DNA from: Zygaena filipendulae
Taxonomy: Eukaryota; Arthropoda; Insecta; Lepidoptera; Zygaenidae
Direction: 5' to 3'
DNA: 64,000 nucleotides
NCBI GenBank assembly: GCA_907165275.2
Contig: OU015668.1
Span: forward strand, 10,039,658-10,103,657
The notes beneath the pieces are model-generated. The model was not told the origin of the DNA. It was given only the letters and a program-made list of their open reading frames with translations, and searched no databases. Every line of letters starts with the position of its first letter. Position 1 is the first letter of the stretch. This document shows positions 11,166-23,100 of this stretch, piece after piece. Made by a program: the position numbers and the translations under genes.

Positions 11166-14100
11166 CTGCGCACAAGCACACAAGATAATAATTAAAACAG
11201 AACTTAAAACAAGCATTAATAATACATTTTTGTCAAAAATTTGAGAAACTCTCAACACACTCTGATATTATTTATGTTAGGTTAGGTTAGAAGGAATATA
11301 GTATTTAATTTGGGGATTCTCTTTGGAACTACCTATTTAATGCTGTAGACATAAGCCGGTCTACATTCCTTTAAGCCGTCCAGTAATTTCAGAGGGATAC
11401 TCGTTTAAACAAAGCAACAAACAACCTCACAAATGATCGTAACAGTCACTTATTTCTATCCTTAGAGCAAGTTTCCCTGTGACCCGTTTACTTTCAGCGC
11501 AGATATCTAGATGTACACGGCATAATATGACGGTGCCACACAGTGTGTTCAGATTTAGCAGATTGGGCATGTTGACAAATTTTTATTTTCATTTTTTAGT
11601 CCATCTTTTAGATTATTAAAAAATATTGGACACGTATTTTTTCTTTTTTTACGCAATCAAAAAATAACGGCGATATTTTGAGTTGACGTTTTGCGTGACG
11701 TCACTATTCTGACAGTTTGTATGGCGGTTTTAGCGGTTAGTGACGTCACGACCCCCTCACAACTTTAATGCGCTTTATTTCAGTATATTTTAATTTATTT
11801 AAAAAAGCAAAAAATACGTATCTATTGTTTTTTATTTTCTAACTGACGGACTAATTAGAATTTTGATTTTCAAAAGTAGTCCACATCCCCATTATGCGTT
11901 TGTAGCGCCTACTCACAAGTCACAGTGCAATCTGGCTGGCAATTTGTCGCTGCGATTTGTTGCAATCGCGGTTGTTATATTGGCAATCAACCCATGGTTA
12001 GGTTTAAACTAGATAAAAGCCTCCCATTATCAAATAAGTCATCTAAATACGACACTACGACAATCCATACAATTAAAATTTAGTCATCATGTCCACTATC
12101 CGAATACTGCCTTAGTTTATCTGAACGCTCAAGTATTCGAACGTTGGCGCGAATTTGTCGCTCGCTGCCGCTGCGCATAGGTTAGGTAAGTATCGAGCGT
12201 GTTGTTTTTCAAGTGTTTTATATTTTAAAGTTGATATGTATCTCAAATAATCTGTTATCGTGTGTAGCGTGGCCGTACCGGACTCGCCGTCGCCCTGCAT
12301 GTCGGAGGTCCACAGCGTGAGGTTGTCCCGCAGCAGCTGCATGATGAGCGTCGAGTCCTTGTAGCTCTCCTCGGACAGCGTGTCCAGCTCGGCGATGGCG
12401 TCGTCGAACGCCGCCTTCGCCAGCCGGCACGCGCGGTCCGGGCTGTTCAGGATTTCGTAGTAGAATACCTGCAAACGCAAACACAACCACATCACCCACT
12501 GAACAAATAGGGGTCGCTACAAGCGATAAGCCCGACTTTTGGATATCTACTACCTTTATTTAGTTTTAAAATTTATCAAAATTATTGTATTCTTGGTTTG
12601 CAATAAATAGTGCTCATAGTAGACTAGATTACAAATGCAGTGCTCGCAAATTGACAACTTTTGAAACTTAGCAAAAAACGTTATCTTAACCCAACAGCCA
12701 TAGAACGATCAGGGGAAATAGAATGTCGTCACCTTCAACCAAATCCCAGTGACAAAAAAATCTCGTTTATCACAGCCGACGTTATCTAAGAGGACGTACG
12801 TAAACGGTCAACATTTGACTCACATCGCAAACAATCACCTACCACCGAATCTAAGCCGTTCCTCTCAGTCACTGTGGGCTGTGGCACCGCAGGCCGCACC
12901 GGGCGAGCGGTAACGCGATCGAGGATCTCGGTGTGGAAGAGGGATAACGCTACGGCGTGCATCAGGCCATCCTACTTTGACGGGACTCGCGTCGCTCGGG
13001 CCGAGCGGCCGAGTCGCGCCGGGTACCGGATAGCGAGCCAGGTTGGCCGGCGGATTAAAACATCAAAATTCAAATAGTATCACGCGGGTGACGTGTGCCG
13101 GAAATAACTCACAGATTTTTAACCGACTTTTTAAACGAACGTCTATTTCCTCCCTCAGTATGTTTCTATGTCCGTGATATTTTCAGAATATGACCAACTT
13201 GTATAATCCATCGTCGATTTGGTAGTGAAGAGAGTCAAGCCATAACTTTGTTATAAATAAATTATTTTCTAGAAATTAACTAAACTACGCGGATTATATT
13301 CCTTTTACAGTTTACTATGAAGTAATATAATATAGCAGTTCTGTTATATCTTTTCAACTTTTTGATTATTTTAGTAACCAACCAATTTGACAGTTATCAC
13401 TTTTCACTACCGTAAAAATAACATTGTTGTGGTGGTGGTGGTGGTGGTGGCGGTGGTAGTACTCACTGAGAAGTTGAGCGCGAGGCCGAGGCGGATGGGG
13501 TGCGTGGGCGGCAGCTCGGTCATGGCGATGTCGGAGGCGGCCTTGTACGCGACCAGCGAGTTCTCGGCCGCCTCCTTGCGGTCGTTGCCGGTCGCGAACT
13601 CCGCCAGGTACCGGTGGTAGTCGCCCTGCAACACGACACGACGTCACGACACGACTCACGACACGCAACCACACATTACCATACGACTCCATCCATTCAC
13701 AACACAAATGCTCTTCTCAGCGCGTACCCTGAGGGTGATTCGTTCGCTGTTAAGCGGATGGAACTGTCTATGTGTTTGAAGAATTGTAACGAATTGCAAG
13801 TAAGGCCTACTAATATCTGTCAATCATTGTAGATCATTTACACACCGTAATATGTGTAAAATTTAAAAGACACACGGCCGCACTCAGAATCGTTTTAATG
13901 AATACTTAAATTTAAGTAAAGATGTTAAAAACAAACCCGCCGCACTCGGAGACGTTCATTAAGTTAATGAAATTGGCATTTAAGTAAAAACTTAATTAGA
14001 TTACAACGACTGAGTGCGGCCGACGGACCCAAAAAATCCTAGTATCGACAAAGTAAATATTCTCGTGGTCACGATAACAGGGTTCGGGCATCATTGATTT

Positions 14101-17100
14101 AGTCGAAGAAAAAAAAAGTGAATAATAATAATAATTCACTTCACAACACACAGATCTACTTGATCCCACACTAACCGCCGCACTCAGAGTCGACTTTAAT
14201 GATTACTTAGTTAAGTATAGATTTTTAAAACAAAACTGCTGCAATCAGACAAGTTTAATAAATTAATATTAATTGGCATTTAACTAATTAAGTTACATCT
14301 CATTAAATGCCAATTAAGATTAATTTACTGAACGTCTCTGATTCGGCAGTTTTGTTTTAAAAATCTATACTTAACTAAGTAATCATTAAAATCGACTCTG
14401 AGTGCGATGGTAAGCTATAAGCTTGTGTCGTGGAAACCAAGCAAACGTGGTATATACTACATAATATTATAACATAATATAGATATATATACACGCCCAG
14501 GGAACCCTGTGTACTCACACTAAGTCCACCCCCATCGGGAATCGAACCCGGAACCCCTTGATTAATGGGCAGGCATGATAACCTACTGCGCCAATCGGGT
14601 CGTCGCGCGTCGTCGAATTCATCTCAACAGTACATTTGAATGTATAAATAATCTATGAATGATAACACATAGATCTATTTCTCTGTAAGCGGCGTGTACC
14701 TGCCTAGCTATTACTAGTATGTATGTTTCGGCACGCACCTTCATTTTGTAGTAGAACACTTTGGACTCGCCGGTCTGCGAGCTGGGTATGAGGTGCTTGT
14801 CGAGCACGCTGAGTATGTCCGAGCAGATGTCGCGCAGCTCCTTCTCCACCTGGCTGCGGTACGCGCGGATCATGCTCAGCTTGTCCTCAGCGCCCTGCGG
14901 CACCAACGGAAACACAGACACATCAAAACCACGGCTCGACTCCACTGTACGCCAATGAGCTTGTCGACCAAATTGTACGCCGTGTTACAGTTTATAACAC
15001 TTTGTGACGTCACGCGACATTTCGACTTAATTTAGATACAGTTATTTTTTGATTACGTGAAAAATTAAAAAAATACGTGTCCAATATTTTTTATTATTTA
15101 TTTATTTATTTATTTTATTGGCACACCAACTGCTTACAGGCAAAGCATTATATCAATAACTAATTATAGGTAAACTAAGACAAGCCTATTCGCTCATAAT
15201 AGGTGTGAAACAACATTCGCAATTTAGTAGGTAAGAATGTGATTAATTGCAACAGGAGAAGGAAATTCACACAACAAACAAAAAAAATCAAATCAGTCAA
15301 GCCGTTTCAGAGTTTTTGCGCGACGAATACACGGCAACGGCGGATTTAAAATATATTTATTTATGCGTAGATAATAAATTATGTCCAACTACAAGGTATT
15401 TAATTAAAATACAGCATTTTTTTATTTAAGTTTTTTGAAATATGTAGTTAACTCTACGTACAAAAACATGTGGGTACAGTTGTAAGCACGTTTAGGCAAA
15501 TCAGAAACTTACCGATTTGCTTACACGTGTCTGACTAGTAATTTTAACAAAACACTGCTCCTATAACAAAAACAATTTCTGGGGCGCGTGGTGAAGCAGC
15601 GTGCGATGCGTGTTCAAACCGACAAACGAGCAAGTTTTATCATTGTATAGATCTGTAGGTAGGTAGATACTTTTTACGGAATAATCGTCTGGCTCACTAA
15701 ACGTAACGCTATTCGTTACAAAGTCATCTTATCATAGATAAATTCTGAGCCGGCACACAATGGAGGTCAGCGTCGCACACAATCGCCACTTTCACTATTG
15801 TGTTTGGGCAGAGCGCGGCCGAGGCGGTGGCACGCGGCCATTAAGTAGTGGCCACACAGATCACTAATTGTCTCGTGATTCATGTCTCATGACCGTCTAG
15901 GTAACTAGCCAGTGGGGCACCTGTCAATGGCAGTCAAGTCTCGCTGGTCGCATTGTCTCCATACCGTACGCATTACGCCAGAGATTACGTTTAAAACAAA
16001 ATGATCTGGATTTTTGATCGCTCGCTGACCGTCGATTCTGGTCGTCGCGTCGCGTCGTCGTCCTGTTCAAATTTTAATATTACGAAAATCCCCAAAAACA
16101 CCGAATTTTATGATTTTCACGCAACTTATCCAATTTTACTTTCAATAAAAATAAAATAACTTACTGGGACTGTAACAAACATCTTAAAATAAAAAAAGTC
16201 AAATTTGTCCCGCGGTTATTGACAAGTCGTGCGCTTAGGCGCTTAGCGACGAACATAAATTAATTCTTATTTATAATAATATAGATTATATTATACACAA
16301 AAAAAGAAATTGTGGCTCGTTCTACCAATTAAGACCGAACATCTCGCATTTGTGTGCCGAGACTTTTATGTATTATCGCATTTTGCACGTGCACGTTGCA
16401 TGACCACGCCTATTTAGAGGTTATGTGAAAGTTCTCGAAGAAAGATTCGACTAACAACTGAAAGTATTCGAGCATTTTCTCTTCTCTCATTCTCCACTAT
16501 AAATATACAGATTTTATTACACGTAGGTATTTAAATTACAAGCAAAGCCTAAATTTTTTCCTTCTGCTGAGGTCCATCTACACCTTGGTGCGGAATGCGG
16601 ATTACTAGCGTGATTTCTAGTTAATTCTAAAATCTAGATAATTGATCTCGGAATTTGATCATCACGAATCTACAACCAATCTATACATATAAAATGCTTT
16701 GTCCTGAATGACTGATGGATCAACGCACAGCCTAAACCGCTGATCGTAGAGACCTGAAACTTGGAGGGCGTGTTCTTGGTATGACGTAGGCATCCTATAA
16801 GAAAGGATTTTTGAAAATTCAACTCCTAAGGGGATGAAAAGGGGTTGCAAAGTTTGTATGGAACAATTCCGCGGGAACTTCGAAATTATCGCGGGTAAAA
16901 CCGCGCGGGACAGCTAGTCTATTCATATTAGAGAGGAAGTAGTCACACCGGTACGGTACGCAGTTATTACGCACTATTCTCAAAAATTGAAAAGTATTAG
17001 AATAAATTATATTAATAAGCTAAACGTTTTATCATAATTATAACAAAATCTATGTAGGTATAATACCATGAATGAAATTCTTTTAAGTGATGACACTATC

Positions 17101-20100
17101 CTATCGTCACCTCTCACTATTCTCAATTCTCATACGATTTACGAACTCATTCAGTGATGGTGATGAAATCTATAAAATCGCTGGGCTGGTAGTGGGAACT
17201 CACATTTCGGAAATGAGAGTATCCAAAAACACCTTTAAACGACGTTATTTTTCACCGATATGCAACAAAATCCAACCAAAAATAAGCTTGCAGTTGCATA
17301 ATCTATCTACGAAAATCAGTTGAGTAGTTGGTTACGGAGATTAGCGTGAACAGAGACACAAAAAAATAAAAATAGTTTGTTTTATGTTACCTATTATTCT
17401 TTTATCGTCACTACAAGTACGGCCGAATTCAGAATCATTTAAATGATTACTTAATTTTAAGTAGAGATTTTAAAAATAAAACTGCCGCACTCTGAGACGT
17501 TCATTAAATTAGTGTTATTTGGCATTTATGATTTAACTAAATTAAACTTAGGTAATTAGTAAAATGCCATTTACTTAAAATTAAGTAATCATTCAAACGA
17601 CGATGCGGCCGTTAATCTACCTATACTAATATTATAAAGAGCAAAAGTTTGTGAGTTTGTGACGTTGTAGGGAGTAATCTCTGGACCTACTGAACCGATT
17701 TTGAAAATTATTTCACTTATAGGAAGCTACAGTGATCCTGAGTGTCATAGGGTACTTTTTATTCCGGAATTCCCACGGGAACTCCGGAGTTTGTGGGGTT
17801 GTAGTCTTTGGATCTACTGAACCAATTTTGAAAATTCTTTTACTTATAGTAAGCTAAAGTGCTTTTGAGTGACATAGGGTACTTTTTATTCCGGAATTCC
17901 CGCGGTAACTCCGAAATTACTGCGGGTAAAACCGCGGTGGTCAGCTAGTGTTTAGTAAATGTCTTATTATTGAACGTATAGTGTCATAAGCCCACCTACA
18001 TGGTATTCAACTAAAGGAGGTGACAAAAATCTATCGCATTTATTGACCCAATTCTGAAACAAATCTTAACAAACACTACGTCGACGCGGTTCTGATCGAT
18101 TCGTTTTAACTTAACCGCTGCATGAGGCTACACAAAATAAACAAAATACATCACTAAAGTCTAAACGAGACATCATCTAAAGCGGACAAGTGCGGGTCGG
18201 GCTCGTCCACCGTACAAATTTACTGGGTACCTACTGCATAATATAACTTACTTTTTGTACATTTTAATACTAATAATAATCTTTATTTCGGAAAAACTAT
18301 CCATAATTTGTTAGCAACAGTATCCTTAAAAACCTTGAGTTAGTACAAATACAATAAAATTAAATTTATTTAAGTTGGCTCCTGGTTGCGAGCTAGTGGC
18401 ATGCAGTCCCATTTGTTTGACATATAAAATCTACAAAAAGATTTGGTCACCCATCATACAAATGGACGCAGATAAGCAATAACATGTTAACCCACAAAAT
18501 TAAGTTATTGATTCAGAAGACTTTATTGAGAGTTGAGGAACGTTTTTGAAATATGTGTTTACTTTATTGCATTGTTTAAATATGTAACTAAATATTGAAC
18601 ATAAAAAATGTTGACACAAAACGACGCTATAACTTTAAAACACGATTTACTAAAAATTTCTCCAGTGTGGGTTAACTCACTATTGCTTATCTATGTCCAG
18701 ATAAGCAATAGTGTGTTAACCCATACTCGAGCAATTTTCAATAAATCGTTCTGTATCAATAACTTAATTTTGTGGGTTAACATGTTATTGCTTATCTGCG
18801 TCCATCTATGTTTAAATAAGACCCCGCATAACGTTGTTTAACTAATAAATAAATGATTGATTACGTACTTTTCATGATTTAAATGTAAGCATAACCAGTT
18901 TTCAGATTTTTCCCCGTAGGTACTTGCAGTATAAGACGACATTACGTGCCAAATTTCATAGTTCTAGGTCAACGAGAAGCACCATATAAATTTTGAGTCC
19001 CTTGAGAGTGTCGAAATATACGTTTTTTGCGACATAAACGGACATATCTTTTTTTTTCTCAACTAACTTGACAGTATGAATTTTTCACAGCTTGGTTTTA
19101 ATTTCAACTGTATACCTCCACGCGTTCCCGGAGATAAAGGGTTTTGACAGACAGGCGGACAACAAAGTAATACTACAAGGGTTTGGTTTTTTCTTTTGTA
19201 TTACGGAACCTTAAACTGATAACTGCTAACGGATAAAAGGTGTACTCTTAAATAAAGCTACCCAATCTCAATACGACAAACACAAAGACTTATAGATTTC
19301 GTTGCTCATGATTTAAGGTATGTTGAAACTGACGCGAATCTCACATCGCAGTCGTGTACGTTTGGAGCAGTGTTCGATGCGAAATTAGAGTTTCGGTCGC
19401 GTAAATTTTTTTTAAACTAGCTGTTGCAAGCAGAGCCAACGATTTCACTTACACGTATTTGGAATTTCATATGATAATTCTAATAAGTACCTGATTAAAA
19501 TGTACCTAACAACTATCGACCAACGACATGCAGAGTTTTATTGATATTCGTCAAGTACTTTTAGCGTGATGCTCGTTGAAACATATGACAAAGGATTTTT
19601 TGGTTGCATTTATAAATCACTAGCTAATATTGGAAAGATAAAAGCCAAACAGGAAATATTATAAAAAAAACTTGGAAACGCGTTTTTATAATCTTCATAC
19701 ATAATTATTTGTATACAGCACTGCGGCGAATAAACTAGAGTTCGCATGAACGTGCGAGTTGGTGCAGTCCATAATATAATTTCTATTACACGGTGAATCA
19801 ACTCCGGTTGGTAGACGCCCAGTTTTTGTCGGTCGATAAAAAAATATGGCAACATTGTGTGGACAAACTACGAAATATTCTCAGAAATGGACAATCGAAT
19901 GCTTAGTCGGACAGGCCACACTGTGAGGAACAGTACAAATGAAAATTTAGTCGTATTTTTTGTCATTATAATTCAAAATTCTCAATTGGAAGAAAGCATG
20001 TTTCATTAAAAACACCGCTGCCCCTGGTCCCATACGTAAAATGAGTTCACTCAAAGAATCTAAAAGTAGACTGTTCTTTCCCAGATTATCTCCATACAAG

Positions 20101-23100
20101 ATTAGCGGTTTTGCCGTGAAAACAACACAAAGAAATACTAATATTACCAGGACTTTGATTCACTTTGAGCACAACACGTCGCATTACAACATCGACTTCA
20201 CTTCGATAAGAAAAAATATTTTCTTCTCGCCCTTAAAGAAGTTTCACTTAAAAAACATAGGACTATATTGTTTTTTCATCATCTAGAACATTTGCAATTG
20301 TGTTTCAACGCATAGGTACGCGTTATGGGCAAGGAATGTTATTGGTGATAGTGAATCTCAACCTTGAGATAGGCAGAGTTACCAAAAATGCAAACAATCA
20401 GCTTTCGAGGTTAGTTGGTTCGGCCTACAGTTCCAGTACTGACGAGGCCAGAAGGAAATGTGTCAACACTCAACAGTAGCTCAACTTTTACATAAGTATC
20501 ATAGTAAACATGGGCGAAGACGTAATTCATGAGTCATAAGATTTTCTCTAAAACAGATCTATCTTGTTTGGTTAGTCTTGTGCATGCATGCAGAAAATAG
20601 CTCTGTCACTCTGAACATTCAATTCAACTTCATGCTGCAACTGCATGTAAGACATCTAAAAGCTGAGCTGGTTGCTTTTTTGTTGTGACACACTGTTCGT
20701 ATAACAAATCACAACTTTTAAAAAATAAGAAACTTCAGAAAAGGAGGAGGTTTTGTCTGAATTTGAGGACAGTTTGTTTGAATCTTATATGTTGTCCACC
20801 CCATGACAATGATACTTACATTGTGACAATTTTAAGTATCATAGAATTAGAGTATCCTTTTATAAATAATAATAATAATCCACATCACAACACACAGATC
20901 TATTTGATCCCACAGTAAGCTATTATTAGCTTGTGTCGTGGAAACCAAGCAAACGTGGTATATACTACATAGGATTACTTATATATTATACTATACATAT
21001 ATAAACACACCCAGACTGGAAAATGGAACCCTGTGTTCATCACACAAAGTCCACCCCCACCGGGAATCGAACCCGGAACTCCTTGATTAGCGGGTAGGCA
21101 TGGTGACCTCTGCGCCAATCGGGTCGTCAAATATACTAGCTATTCCCGGCTGTTTCACCCAAAGTAATTTTGGAGTTCCTGCAGGAATTTTGTGTTAAAA
21201 TATAGCCTTATGTTACTCAGGGACAATGTTACTAAGGGCGGCGCCAGTTTCTGCGGCAGCGGTGGCGGCGACGGCGGTGGCCGCGGCAAAAACAAATGGT
21301 AGACAACATAAGAAGTAGGCCATAGCTCGCGCCGCTGATAGCTGTGGCCGGCTTCGTATGTTGTCTACCATTTGTTTTTGCCGCCGCCGCCGAGACTGTG
21401 GCCAAGGGGTAAGGATGAAAGATTTTTTTTTAAATTGGTTGAGTTTTTGAGTTAACTTATAACAAACGAAAACACAAATTGTTTCTCTTTATAATTCATT
21501 ATTTTTGAGGGTAGTTTTTGTCAATAACTCCATGCATTAAGTATAATTTACACGAAGCCAGTAACGCTGGTGCCAGTCACTGGCTAGAAAAATAGACCGG
21601 CGCTCTATTATGGCAGTCAGCGCTGGCTGCCAGTCTTATTGGCAGCCAGTGTTGGCTTCATGTAAACTAGACTTTATCTCTCATCCTAAAGGATGACTTA
21701 AACAATAATAATAATAAAGCTTTATTCCATTCAGCTGTAATACAAAATAAATGTTGTGTTAGTAAATTCTTTAGTTGTTTTACTTAAATTCTAGTTAGTT
21801 TCTATGTTAGTTTAGATTACTTAAACAATAGTAGATAATATTTAAGGGTAAAAATGGATGACATACTTTTGTTTCTTCTTTCTGTTCGATTGAGGATATG
21901 ATCCGCCAGGATGCTCGGCGGGCACCTATCACATTCTTATAGGCAACAGAGAGCAGGTTCCTCTCTTCCACTGTGAGTTCATTGTCGGAGATGTTGCGTG
22001 AAGCGACATTTTTCATCGCCTCCACCATTTCTGGAATCATCCAAAAAGGAACATTTAATACTTACAGTGAATCTTGATCACATCATAATTAAATCACCAA
22101 ATTGAAACATGAAAACCTTCAATGCCATGACCGCATACCTCAACACTGAAAAATCATCTGACATGAACAACTTTAAAAACAGATTGGGTAAATATTTAAG
22201 ACATAGGTAAATAATGGATTACTGGATACAGGCATCTATTAGTTGCTTCAACTGCCTGCCTGAATTACATGAATGAATAAAAAAATTGACTCTAATATTT
22301 TATGAATAAAAAAATAAAATATTAGAGTCATAAAATGATAAAGTTGCATAAAATCATATTGTTAAGATTCCTGCATTTACTGTTAAGTTGTTGTGATGCC
22401 AAATAAAGATGATGTCTATGTCAAGTTAATAAAGTGGTATGTCATGATTATGCAATCAGAGATGTATTCTGCCAACACCCCAGGAGACGGGTGAGAGCTT
22501 TTTATTCTACTCCTTGCAGCACTAAATAAGAACTACCTGCAAGTTACATCTTGCAGTTTCATAATACTTAACCATAAACTTAACACTTAATTTTAAACAA
22601 TTTTTATGTTACAAATAGGGTTGCCATTTTAATAAAATATTGTTCTTTCATTCAGAAAGAAAAACCACTGAATTATTTACTGATTTCTACACAATTTAAT
22701 TTCTTACATCCCAATCAGTAAGTAGTAGGTACCTACCTAGTTAGTAGTTACATTACTCAACATTTATTAGATCATTAGCTGAATAACTCATTCCATAATC
22801 AGCTGTTATGCCAGTTGAGAAGTTTGCTAGTTAGCTACTTAGTTTTACTCCTATTATAGGTAATCTCACAGATCAATTTGAGTTTCCTATTCACTAGATG
22901 AAAGTTTACTGAAATCCAATAAGATCTGTGATTTTGTCAGTATTATTGATTATTCCTATTGGAAATTAATGATGTATTAGGTGGTTACTATCCGCAATAA
23001 ATCATCTAGGTACAGCCTACTATGAGTTATTTAACAGTGATGTCATTGAACTCCTTGTCAATTTTCAAGGGCCCTTGAATGGGTATCGTCATTTTGCTAG

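Larger units (their letters stand above)
14895..21866. other. 14-3-3 epsilon intron 2: ~7 kb, mobile-element rich
   Basis: Holds a MITE fragment (15002-15098), two Helitrons, a fold-back MITE, an inverted-repeat element at 18463, a SINE at 20866, a GC-rich hairpin at 21283 and a small fold-back at 21545. No conserved coding exon is visible. The 80-codon frames at 19610-19855 and 20041-20286 are not recognisable. Confidence 0.7.

Noticed and set aside
11276..11291. Interstitial telomere
   Set aside because: Only three GTTAG units.
14520..14605. tRNA gene on the minus strand
   Set aside because: A and B boxes are present, but the clover leaf and 3' end are missing and the same sequence recurs as a SINE head at 21050-21129.
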